22,348 nt of DNA from Pseudomonadota bacterium (GTDB taxonomy: Bacteria; Pseudomonadota; Gammaproteobacteria; Steroidobacterales; Steroidobacteraceae): contig JAEWAF010000110.1 of assembly GCA_023391815.1 (NCBI GenBank), positions 1 to 22,348 of the forward strand, given 5' to 3'. The number at the start of each line of letters is the position of its first letter. Within the stretch, counting starts at the first letter, position 1. Positions 7,136 through 14,294 of the stretch are shown here, piece after piece. The notes below the pieces were generated by a model. It did no database searches and had not been told where the DNA came from. It was given only the letters and a program-made list of their open reading frames with translations. Made by a program: the position numbers and the translations under genes.

Positions 7136-7972
7136 TCAGCGCCCGTCCGATGTGCTCACGAGGCGTCGGTATTGTCCCAGGTGGCGGATGGCGTGTTGTT
7201 CCTTGCCTTGCACTTCATATAAGCGCGCCAGGTTGAAATGCCCATCGGCCATGGAGGGATCTTCGCTGATCGCCGCTTGATACGCCTCGATGGCGTCGTC
7301 GATCTGGCCGAGGTCTTCGAGCACGACGCCCAGATTGAACATCAGCACCGGATCTGTTCCGCATTCCTGCACGCCGCGGCGATAAACGATCTCCGCCTTC
7401 TTTTCATCGTGACGCGAGTGGAGCAGGCGGCCTAAGTTGATCCACGCACTCACGTAGTCCGGCTCGAGCTCGACAGCGCGCTCATAGGCAGCCTGAGCGG
7501 CTTTCGCATCGGTGTCTTCGAGCTGCAGTCCTTTCTCAAACCACTCATCGGCGGTCTCGGCGGGTGGCGCTTCGGGCGCGGACTCTTTGTGCTCGACGAC
7601 CCGAATGACGCCGTTCTCGACGCTCACATCGAGTCCCAGCACGTACTGACCGTCATCGACCTGGAAATGATTCTTGCCGTCGCGAACCACGACGCGATCG
7701 CCGATCGCGCTGATGCTCAAGCCGGAGAGCGGCATCTGTTCGGGCAGATGACGCCGCAGATCCTCGAGCGAGCGATTGATGCGACGTCGCGAAATCTTCG
7801 CTTCGAGCAAGGCGCGGGCGGCTCGTAGGACGATGAGGTCTTGAAACGAAAAGCGCAGTTGGCGCTTCGGGCCACGCGCGGGTTGCACGAAGCCGGTTTT
7901 GATCAGGCCGCGGATGGTGCTGCGAGACAGGCGCAACACCCGTTCTACATCTTGAACAGTAAACGTCTGCAC
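7136..7972 (-). CDS. MerR-type HTH domain fused to tetratricopeptide repeats
   Basis: Putative DNA-binding regulator of 278 aa. Residues about 1-70 form a MerR-like winged helix-turn-helix (FTVQDVERVLRLSRSTIRGLIKTG, then a wing and LIVLRAARALL). Residues 90-130 hold a small beta-rich segment (GDRVVVRDG, DGQYVLGLDV), followed by an acidic, Ala/Pro-rich linker. Residues about 140-270 contain three to four tetratricopeptide repeats, for example AAQAAYERAVELEPDYVSAW and AIEAYQAAISEDPSMADGHF. MerR domains bind promoter DNA and TPRs bind proteins or peptides. It starts with GTG at 7972, 74 bases after ku and in the same direction, so a role in controlling or assisting end joining is plausible but inferred. 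No cysteine-rich metal-binding or drug-binding domain of classical MerR proteins is present. Confidence 0.85.
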   Translation of the reverse strand: MQTFTVQDVERVLRLSRSTIRGLIKTGFVQPARGPKRQLRFSFQDLIVLRAARALLEAKISRRRINRSLEDLRRHLPEQMPLSGLSISAIGDRVVVRDGKNHFQVDDGQYVLGLDVSVENGVIRVVEHKESAPEAPPAETADEWFEKGLQLEDTDAKAAQAAYERAVELEPDYVSAWINLGRLLHSRHDEKKAEIVYRRGVQECGTDPVLMFNLGVVLEDLGQIDDAIEAYQAAISEDPSMADGHFNLARLYEVQGKEQHAIRHLGQYRRLVSTSDGR

Positions 7973-8046
7973 TGCAAAGCCCGCCAGGGCGGTGGATACG
8001 GCGAGGTCGCCTCAAGGACGACCGGCCGGGGATACCACCTCAGCCC

Positions 8047-8919
8047 TCAGCGCTTGCTGGCCTTACGCGCAGGCTTCTCCGCCTGTTCGACTCGCTTCGG
8101 GGCCTTCCGTGGGCCGAGCTTGGCGACGTTCGCCTTGGCCGTTTCGGTCTTGGTGAGGCTGGCGCGCAGAGCCTCCATGAGATCGATGACCTTGCCGCCC
8201 GTCTCGGTCGGGCCTTCGGCCACGGAGATTTCCTGACCTTCGACCTTCTTCTGGATCGCCGCCTCGACGCGGGCGCGCACGTCGTCGACGTATGCGGTGG
8301 GGTCGAATCTCTCGGTGGTCTGTTGCTCGATCAGTTGCTTGGCGAGCTTCAGCTCCGGTGCTTTCACATCGGGCTTGGTCACATCGACTTCGGTGGCCGC
8401 GCGCACTTCGGTCGCGAAGTGCAGCTGTTGCATCGTGAGCACATCGCCGACCGGGCGAAGCGCGACCAGATAGGACTTGCCCCGCGCCGCCCAGCGGCCG
8501 ATGGCACAACGTTTTGTGTCCTTCAATGCTTCATTCAACAATCCATAGGGTTTCGCGCCGCCTTTGTCGGGCGCGAGATAGTAGGTCTTGTCGAAATACA
8601 CCGGATCGATGGACTCGATGGGCACGAACTCGGCGATGTCGATGGAATGCGTACCGATTTCTTCCATCGCCTTGATTTCTTCGTTGCTGAACTGGACGTA
8701 CTGATCCTTGGCGAATTCATAGCCCTTGATCATGTCGTCGCGTTCGACCGTCTGGCCGTCCTTCAGGCACACGTACTGTTGTTTCAGCCGCGAGCCACAA
8801 CCCTTGTGCAACAGGTTGAAGGAAATCGAATTCGCCGTCTGGGTCGCGGTGTACAGCTTGACCGGGATCGCAACCAGACCGAACGAAATCGTCAATGAAC
8901 CGATGGAGCGCATGGCCAT
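8047..8919 (-). CDS. ku: bacterial Ku, DNA end-binding protein
   Basis: Ku homodimers encircle DNA double-strand ends and recruit LigD in non-homologous end joining. The protein starts with the characteristic SIGSLTISFGLVAIPVKLY and continues with the central beta-barrel signature (DKTYYLAPDKG, then LAKQLIEQQTTERFDP near residue 195). The tail (about 255-290) is rich in Lys, Arg and Ala, as is common in bacterial Ku and thought to aid DNA contacts. I set the start at ATG 8919, with AAGG 8 bases upstream, giving 290 aa, a normal length. ATG 8913 is also possible. The frame stays open up to 9177, but that extension lies inside ligD and does not look like Ku. The gap to the ligD stop is 40 bases, so the two are almost certainly co-transcribed. 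Confidence 0.97.
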   Translation of the reverse strand: MAMRSIGSLTISFGLVAIPVKLYTATQTANSISFNLLHKGCGSRLKQQYVCLKDGQTVERDDMIKGYEFAKDQYVQFSNEEIKAMEEIGTHSIDIAEFVPIESIDPVYFDKTYYLAPDKGGAKPYGLLNEALKDTKRCAIGRWAARGKSYLVALRPVGDVLTMQQLHFATEVRAATEVDVTKPDVKAPELKLAKQLIEQQTTERFDPTAYVDDVRARVEAAIQKKVEGQEISVAEGPTETGGKVIDLMEALRASLTKTETAKANVAKLGPRKAPKRVEQAEKPARKASKR

Positions 8920-8959
8920 GAGGGGTACCTTTTCGACCGACTTCGCGCCGGCACGACTC

Positions 8960-11689
8960 TCACTTTCGGGCTTTACTTCTGAAGGCTTTCGCAAGACTCT
9001 GTTTCGCCGAGAGAACATCATGCCACCGGTCCCCGGTTTTTTCCAAGCGCGAGAGCACATTTCGCAAGGTGAAGTGACCGGGCTCCGCGGCTTCCAGTTC
9101 ATCCCAGGTGAGCGGCATGGAGACCGGCGCCCCCGGTACCCCCCGGGGCGAATACGCCACGTTGAGTGTCTTACCACGCACGTTCATGTTGTAGTCGATG
9201 AAAATTTTGCCGGTGCGCTTTTGCGTGGCCCATTCCATCGTCACATCGCGCGGATGCTGTTGGAGGATGTGGCGGCCGACCATCTCACAAATTTCCCGGG
9301 CGCCCTCGAAGGTCACGGTCCGCTCGATGGGCACGAACACGTGCAGACCGGTTTTTCCCGACGTCTTCACCACGGCACGCAATGACATCTCCTTGAGCAG
9401 GTCATTGATCCAGAACGCGACGCGCTTGCCCATGGCGAAGCCGCGTTTGTTGTATTCGGGCTCGGCGCCCTTGGCTTCGAGGCCCGAATAGATGTACGGG
9501 TCGATGTCGAACACCAGGTAGTCGGGATAGTTGAGCACCGAGGCTTGCATCGCTTCGAGCGAGCTCGAGTAGTCCTCGCTCTTGCTGAGCGAGTCTTTCC
9601 CGACGTGCGCGCGCGAGTGCCAGACATGGAATTCCAACGTCCCAAGCTGCCCGAGCCACAGCAGGGTCGGCAGGTTGTGCGCGAGAATGTAGTCGTGCGC
9701 GCCGCCGACATGCTCGGAGAAGGTCGTGACGATCTCGACGAACTCCGGCCGTTCCTGATCCCAATGTTTCTGGAAAAATCGTTCGCCGCCGATCCCTTCG
9801 GGCATGCGGATCAGAGTAAGCGGGCGGTCGCGCAAATGCGGCAGCATATAGGGCGAGATGCCGGCCAGATAACGCAGGTATTCACGCTTGGTGACCGCGG
9901 GCGATTTTGTCTCGGGATCGGCCGGCCAATATTCGCGGTCCAGATTCGTGAGACGAATCTTCACGGTGCCGGTGCCATGAGGCACCGCGAGATCGAGCCG
10001 GTTCGATTTGCCCTCGAGCTGTTCGAGCACCGACTGAATCTCGTTGTTCGGGGTCGCCTTGGGGCGCGCGTTTTTCTTTTTCGGCGGCCCGGTCGTGACG
10101 GTCTCGACAGCGAGGTCATCGCGCAGCCGATGGAAGACCGGCGCCCGCAGATAACCGTCCTCGGTCCATGCTTCGAAGCTCACTTCCGCGACGAGCTTCG
10201 GCTCGATCCAGGTCGCAGGTCCATTCAGCGGCGGCTTGGTGGAGAACGGGTTGGTCTTTGTCGCAAGCGCGTTCAGTTGTTTGTAGACGCTCGCGAGCGA
10301 AGCGTCGTTGAAGCCCGAGCCGACGTGGCCGACATACTGCAGCTGATCTTTGTTCCAGAAGCCCAGGAGCAGGGCGCCGAGCGAGCGACGCTGTCCTTTG
10401 CCGGCGGTGAAGCCGCCCACGACGAAGTCGTGCGTCGTGAAGGACTTGAATTTCAGCCAATGCGGCGAGCGTCGGCCGGACTGGTAAACACTGTCCTTGC
10501 GCTTAGCAACCGTGCCTTCGAAACCCGCGGCGAGCGATGCCTCGTGCAACTCCTCGCCATTATCGGACGCATGAATCAGTTGCAGATGGTTGCCCGTCAA
10601 CAAACATTGGGACAGATAGCGGCGACGTTGCTCATAGCTCGAGCCGCGCAGGTTCATGCCTGCGAAATGCAACAGATCGAAACAAATGAAGATGACGGGC
10701 GACTGCCGCTGCGCCTCGGCCAGCTCCTTGGGACCTTTGCTCTGGGCTCGATTCTGCAGGACGTTGAAGGACGGTTTGCCGTCGGCGTCGAGCGCGACGA
10801 TCTCGCCATCCAGAATCATCGAGCCCACATGTTGAGCTTTCAGTTCGGCGACCACTTCGGGAAACAACGCGGTGTAGTTCTGACCGCGTCGCGACTGCAG
10901 GTACACCGACTCACCGTCGATGAAGGCGATGATGCGGTAGCCGTCGAGCTTGGGCTCGAAGCTCCATCGTGCATCGGACACCAGATTGTCGCCGGGCTCG
11001 GCGAGCATGGGCTCGATCTCGTTCGGCATCTTCTCGAACGGCCCGATGGGTGCGAGCTCCATCGCGGCGAGCCGCTCACGATTCGTGCTCTCGGCCACAT
11101 CGTCCAAGGTGTCGCCGGTCAGCACCGAGGTGTTGTGGGCGAGCAGATCGTCGCCACCGATGAAGCGATCCTTGTGCTTGATGAGCAGCCATTGCTTGTC
11201 GGTGCTGGTGCGAACCAGGGCGAACGAGCCTTTGAGCTTGATGCCGCGAAGGAAGATGCTCAGCTTGCCTTGGCGGTATTCGCGCCGCAGGCGCGCTTCA
11301 GCCGTCGCGCGATCGTCGAAGGAATACTCGGCGCCTTCATCGGGCGAGTACACGCCGCAGTCCCAGACGATCACATTGCCCGCGCCGTAATTCTTCTCCG
11401 GGATCACGCCCTCGAAGGAGGCATAGTCGAACGGATGATCCTCGACCTCGACCGCGAGCCGGCGTTCGCCGGGCTGTAACGAGGGGCCCTTCGGCACCGC
11501 CCAGGATTTGAGCACGCCGTCCAGTTCCAGCCGAAAGTCATAGTGCAGCCGGCGGGCGGCATGTTTTTGCACGATGAACAGCAGCGGCCCCTGCCGGTTC
11601 GTCGGCACGGCGGGGGCGGGTTCGGGCGTCCGGGTGAAGGAGCGCTTCTGCCCGTACTTTTCCAGCGGCTTGTCCACGGAGCGTTTCAT
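8960..11689 (-). CDS. ligD: multifunctional ATP-dependent DNA ligase LigD
   Basis: End-processing and sealing enzyme of bacterial non-homologous end joining, 909 aa, with three domains in the order phosphoesterase, ligase, polymerase. The 3'-phosphoesterase (about 30-190) has QKHAARRLHYDFRLE with H43, H49 and D51, and H85 in EDHPFDY. The ligase (about 220-540) has FEPKLDGYR with the AMP-accepting K247, and LDGEIV further on. The polymerase/primase-like domain (about 610-900) has FDIDPY with the metal-binding Asp pair near 728-730 and SGKTGLH near 777-783. The start at ATG 11689 (MKRSVDKPLEKY) matches the usual LigD opening. ATG 11746 would add 19 residues without family likeness, and the frame runs open to 12337 over the divergent kinase gene. 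Neither start has a strong ribosome site. All catalytic motifs appear intact. Confidence 0.97.
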   Translation of the reverse strand: MKRSVDKPLEKYGQKRSFTRTPEPAPAVPTNRQGPLLFIVQKHAARRLHYDFRLELDGVLKSWAVPKGPSLQPGERRLAVEVEDHPFDYASFEGVIPEKNYGAGNVIVWDCGVYSPDEGAEYSFDDRATAEARLRREYRQGKLSIFLRGIKLKGSFALVRTSTDKQWLLIKHKDRFIGGDDLLAHNTSVLTGDTLDDVAESTNRERLAAMELAPIGPFEKMPNEIEPMLAEPGDNLVSDARWSFEPKLDGYRIIAFIDGESVYLQSRRGQNYTALFPEVVAELKAQHVGSMILDGEIVALDADGKPSFNVLQNRAQSKGPKELAEAQRQSPVIFICFDLLHFAGMNLRGSSYEQRRRYLSQCLLTGNHLQLIHASDNGEELHEASLAAGFEGTVAKRKDSVYQSGRRSPHWLKFKSFTTHDFVVGGFTAGKGQRRSLGALLLGFWNKDQLQYVGHVGSGFNDASLASVYKQLNALATKTNPFSTKPPLNGPATWIEPKLVAEVSFEAWTEDGYLRAPVFHRLRDDLAVETVTTGPPKKKNARPKATPNNEIQSVLEQLEGKSNRLDLAVPHGTGTVKIRLTNLDREYWPADPETKSPAVTKREYLRYLAGISPYMLPHLRDRPLTLIRMPEGIGGERFFQKHWDQERPEFVEIVTTFSEHVGGAHDYILAHNLPTLLWLGQLGTLEFHVWHSRAHVGKDSLSKSEDYSSSLEAMQASVLNYPDYLVFDIDPYIYSGLEAKGAEPEYNKRGFAMGKRVAFWINDLLKEMSLRAVVKTSGKTGLHVFVPIERTVTFEGAREICEMVGRHILQQHPRDVTMEWATQKRTGKIFIDYNMNVRGKTLNVAYSPRGVPGAPVSMPLTWDELEAAEPGHFTLRNVLSRLEKTGDRWHDVLSAKQSLAKAFRSKARK

Positions 11690-11833
11690 GCTGCGATGAT
11701 TCTGTCCTGTTCGAAGAAGACGCGGAAGCCGGCCCGGAGCCGACATCGTCGCTCGTACAAAGTGCAATTGTTTGAACTTCGACCACCGATCGCGCATTGA
11801 ACGGGCGGTTCCCCGCAACAGGTGCACCACCGA

Positions 11834-12781
11834 ATGGCCGCCGCCCCCTGTCTCGCCCCCGACGCGCCGCTTCACATCGTGAGCAACGCAGGCTCCGGTT
11901 CGAAGGATGCGCACGAGGCCCGCGAACGCATCGAGGCCATCCTGTCGGCGGCGCATCGGCCCCACGAGTTCATGCTGATCGAGAATCCGAACGAGATCGG
12001 CAAGGTCGCCAAAAAGGCGGTCGACGCCGCGGTTCGCAGCGACGGTGCGGTCGTTGTCGCCGGCGGCGATGGCACCATCAACGCCGTCGTGCAGGCGGTG
12101 CTGCCCGCGCGGCGGCCGTTGGGCATCATTCCGCAAGGCACGTTCAATTATTCGAGCCGGGCGCACCATATTCCCCTCGATGCCACCGAAGCGGCGACGG
12201 CGCTGCTCACGGCGAGGCTCAAGCCGGTGCAGGTAGGCCTGGTGAACGATCGGGCGTTTCTTGTGAACGCCAGTCTCGGCCTGTATCCGGAACTGCTGCA
12301 GGATCGCGAAGAATACAAACGTCAATACGGGCGGCATCGCTCGGTGGCGATGTGGGCGGGATTGAAGACCTTGTTACGTGAGCATCGGCAGCTGCTGGTC
12401 GAAGTGGAACACGAGCAGGGCAGCGAGCATCTGCTCACGCCGAGCATTTTCGTCGGCAACAACGCGCTTCAGTTGGAACAGGTGGGCCTCGATGAAGCCA
12501 AAGACGTAAAACGGCATCGTCTCGCGGCCGTGATCGTCGAGCCAGTGGGCACAGCCGAGCTGCTGTGGCTGGCCATGCGCGGCATGTTGGGCCGGCTTGG
12601 CGATGATGAGCGCATACGCAACTTCCCATTTCGGAGCATGTCGGTGCGATTGTTGAACGACGGGCGTCGTCGGCCCATCAAAGTGGCCGTCGATGGCGAG
12701 ATCTTCATGTGCCAGCCGCCGTTGACGTTTCGAGTCGCGGATCAGCCCTTGATGCTGCTGGCCCCTTCGGCTGACGAATGA
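11834..12781 (+). CDS. diacylglycerol kinase family lipid kinase
   Basis: Predicted soluble lipid or sphingoid-base kinase of the DAGK catalytic family, which moves the ATP gamma-phosphate onto a lipid hydroxyl at the membrane. The ATP-binding segment has SNAGSGS at about 17-23 and the hallmark GGDGT at 77-81, followed by PLGIIPQGTFN. The C-terminal beta-sandwich ends with KVAVDGE near 290, the usual VDGE motif. Length is 315 aa from ATG 11834, which follows AGGTG by 9 bases. GTG 11822 would add four residues. It is divergent from ligD across about 144 bases and its stop overlaps the following phosphoesterase gene by 4 bases. That coupling suggests the two act on related substrates. The lipid substrate is unknown. 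YegS-like phosphatidylglycerol kinase is one possibility. Confidence 0.9.
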   Translation: MAAAPCLAPDAPLHIVSNAGSGSKDAHEARERIEAILSAAHRPHEFMLIENPNEIGKVAKKAVDAAVRSDGAVVVAGGDGTINAVVQAVLPARRPLGIIPQGTFNYSSRAHHIPLDATEAATALLTARLKPVQVGLVNDRAFLVNASLGLYPELLQDREEYKRQYGRHRSVAMWAGLKTLLREHRQLLVEVEHEQGSEHLLTPSIFVGNNALQLEQVGLDEAKDVKRHRLAAVIVEPVGTAELLWLAMRGMLGRLGDDERIRNFPFRSMSVRLLNDGRRRPIKVAVDGEIFMCQPPLTFRVADQPLMLLAPSADE

Positions 12782-13584
12782 CCCTGCTGCAGATTTCCGA
12801 TCCGCACTTCGGCACGGAGCAGCCGCCGGTTTTGGAGGCACTGGCGCGCCTAGCGCACGAGATTCGGCCGGCGGCGCTGCTGATCTCCGGCGACATCTCC
12901 CAGCGTGCGAGGCGGGCGCAGTTCGAGGCGGCTCGTGAGTTTGTCACTCGTCTTTCGCCGCCCGCCGTCGTGGCGATTCCCGGCAATCACGATATTCCGT
13001 TGTTCAATGTTTTCGCGCGAATGTTTGCTCCGTATGCGGGCTTCGTACGAGCGTTCGGTGCGAACCTGGAACCGGAATGGCACAGCGAAGACTTCCTGGT
13101 GATCGCCGTGAACACGACACGGCCATCCCGTCACAAGGATGGGGAAGTCTCGCCCGAGCAGATTCTGCGAGTCTCCAAACGATTGGCGGCGGCGACACCG
13201 AAGCAGATCCGGATCGTGGTCACGCATCAGCCGGTGCACGTCCTTCGGGGCAGCGAAATTCACAACCGGCTGCACGGCCACGCCGAAGCGATTCGAGCCT
13301 GGTCGAGTGCCGGCGCGGACATCATCATGGGCGGGCACATTCATCTGCCGTTCGTCGCGCCACTGCACGAGCATTACCCTGAGTTGCATCGACGTTGTTG
13401 GGTGGTGCAGGCGGGGACCGCGGTGTCGACGCGCGTACGTGCTCGACATCCGAACTCGGTCAATCTCATCAAGCGCGAAGATGCGCAAACTGCTCTTGCG
13501 GAACGTTGGGATTACAGCGCCGCGGGCAATGAGTTCCATTGTGTAAAAGTGGAACGATTAAATTTGGATCGCGGCGGGCACTGA
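12778..13584 (+). CDS. calcineurin-like metallophosphoesterase
   Basis: Two-metal phosphoesterase of 268 aa, cytoplasmic by appearance. All five family motifs are present: DPH at 8-10, SGDIS with D39, GNHD with N70 and H71, THQP with H150, and GGHIH with H187 and H189. The branch resembles CpdA/Icc-like phosphohydrolases (3',5'-cyclic-nucleotide or phospholipid-like substrates), and sequence alone does not decide between them. The ATG at 12778 overlaps the kinase stop as ATGA, a sign of translational coupling. The pair therefore looks like a kinase/phosphatase or lipid-phosphate-processing unit beside the end-joining genes. The kinase-phosphatase pairing is inference. Confidence 0.9.
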   Translation: MTLLQISDPHFGTEQPPVLEALARLAHEIRPAALLISGDISQRARRAQFEAAREFVTRLSPPAVVAIPGNHDIPLFNVFARMFAPYAGFVRAFGANLEPEWHSEDFLVIAVNTTRPSRHKDGEVSPEQILRVSKRLAAATPKQIRIVVTHQPVHVLRGSEIHNRLHGHAEAIRAWSSAGADIIMGGHIHLPFVAPLHEHYPELHRRCWVVQAGTAVSTRVRARHPNSVNLIKREDAQTALAERWDYSAAGNEFHCVKVERLNLDRGGH

Positions 13585-13642
13585 GCGGAACTTCCACGCG
13601 CATGTGCGCCGACCGACCCGCTTCACGTGGTCAGGTCGCCCA

Positions 13643-13662
13643 CAATTCAGCCGCAATTCAGC
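13643..13662. repeat. tandem 9-bp direct repeat before the small lipoprotein gene
   Basis: CAATTCAGC occurs at 13643-13651 and at 13654-13662, 11 bp start to start, about one helical turn. It lies 78 bases before the lipoprotein start codon, in a locally AT-richer patch that ends in GCATAAAAAC. The arrangement is typical of operator half-sites, but no regulator is identified. Upstream, GGAACTT at 13587-13593 matches the -35 element of RpoE-type promoters, without a convincing -10 element. Confidence 0.4.
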
Positions 13663-13672
13663 ATAAAAACGT

Positions 13673-13692
13673 CGTGAGCCGTCAGCCTCACG
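13673..13692. terminator. short hairpin between the phosphoesterase and lipoprotein genes
   Basis: A perfect 6-bp stem (CGTGAG with CTCACG) encloses an 8-nt loop about 90 bases after the phosphoesterase stop. A few T residues follow at 13696-13699. It may end the kinase-phosphoesterase transcript or form part of the lipoprotein leader. Confidence 0.35.
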
Positions 13693-13739
13693 TCAGTTTC
13701 ATGCGTTCTAGTAGTAGTCAGGTCACCCGTGAGGGTCGC

Positions 13740-13961
13740 ATGATGAAAGTACGATCGTTGCATATCGTTGGTGTGATTTGCATGGTTGCCGCGATGAGCG
13801 GTTGTGTGAGCTACGGCAATACGCATGCGCTGGTGACGCCGGTCGGTGCGGTCGGTTATCACACGTTCAAGCCGCAAAATTCCGAGCCGGCCGTACCGTC
13901 CGAGTCTAACCCGAACCGGGTTGCCGCCACCAACGCACAGAACGATGACGTCGAAACCTAA
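13740..13961 (+). CDS. small predicted lipoprotein
   Basis: Predicted 73-aa lipoprotein. The N-terminus MMKVRSLHIVGVICMVAAMSGC has a basic start, a hydrophobic core and a lipobox-like MSGC with the acylated Cys at 22, leaving a mature chain of about 52 residues. That chain is polar, rich in Asn, Pro and Ala, with no recognisable domain and an acidic end (NDDVET). The frame stays open back to 13539, but that part overlaps the phosphoesterase and lacks protein-like features, so I start at ATG 13740, just after GAGGG. ATG 13743 is equally possible. Its stop overlaps the stop of the convergent gene. Location in the outer or inner membrane is inferred from the lipobox only. Function unknown. Confidence 0.8.
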   Translation: MMKVRSLHIVGVICMVAAMSGCVSYGNTHALVTPVGAVGYHTFKPQNSEPAVPSESNPNRVAATNAQNDDVET

Positions 13962-14230
13962 CTGTCGGGCGACAGTTCGATCCGCTCCGCCTCGAGCAAA
14001 CGAAGCATCGAGGCGGTGACTCGCGATTCCAGATCCGCTTCTTTATCGTCCGCCGCGCGCCCTGGCGCCGGCGGACTCGCCTTGGCCAGCGCTTTCGTCA
14101 CCGACGTGACGGTGTGCGCCGAGCTCAGTACGTTGCACACTTGCTCATCGAACGCGCTGAGGGCCGTCGCGTGTTTGCCCGGGCGCGATTCGGTTTGAAT
14201 GTAAGCGGCGTCTCGTCGAAGTTGGGTCAT
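13958..14230 (-). CDS. small hypothetical protein
   Basis: Predicted 90-aa soluble protein starting with ATG at 14230 (MTQLRRDAAYIQTESRPG). It has no signal peptide or membrane segment. The first half is Ala/Ser/Thr-rich, and the C-terminal half (ADLESRVTASMLRLLEAERIEL) is likely an amphipathic helix. I do not recognise a family. It lies 64 bases downstream of the 2-hydroxyacid dehydrogenase gene and in the same direction, so it may be co-transcribed with it. Its last codons contain the palindrome shared with the convergent lipoprotein gene. It could be a real small gene or a chance open frame. Position and spacing favour a gene. Confidence 0.55.
   Translation of the reverse strand: MTQLRRDAAYIQTESRPGKHATALSAFDEQVCNVLSSAHTVTSVTKALAKASPPAPGRAADDKEADLESRVTASMLRLLEAERIELSPDS
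13960..13977. terminator. perfect palindrome at two overlapping convergent stop codons
   Basis: AACTGTCG-GG-CGACAGTT is a perfect 8-bp inverted repeat with a 2-nt loop. It begins within the plus-strand TAA (13959-13961), which itself overlaps the minus-strand TAG (13960-13958). It can form a hairpin in both transcripts and may act as a bidirectional terminator or 3'-end stabiliser. No long T-run lies on either side. A 2-nt loop would probably open to 4 or more in RNA. Confidence 0.6.
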
Positions 14231-14294
14231 GACAGCAGCCCTCCGCAGCGTACGGTCAGGACGCGATGGAGGCGGCGCAAGTTCCGTTCGACAC

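Noticed and set aside
8920..9177. 86-residue N-terminal extension of Ku
   Set aside because: It lies within the end of ligD in another frame and has no Ku similarity. ATG 8919 with AAGG upstream gives the normal Ku length.
9545..11479. 644-aa plus-strand open frame opposite ligD
   Set aside because: It lies entirely antisense to intact, motif-verified ligD. Its translation shows no known domain, and long antisense frames are common in GC-rich DNA.
11690..12337. Long N-terminal extension of LigD
   Set aside because: Overlaps the divergent lipid kinase gene and does not look like LigD. The usual MKRSVDKPLEKY opening is at 11689.
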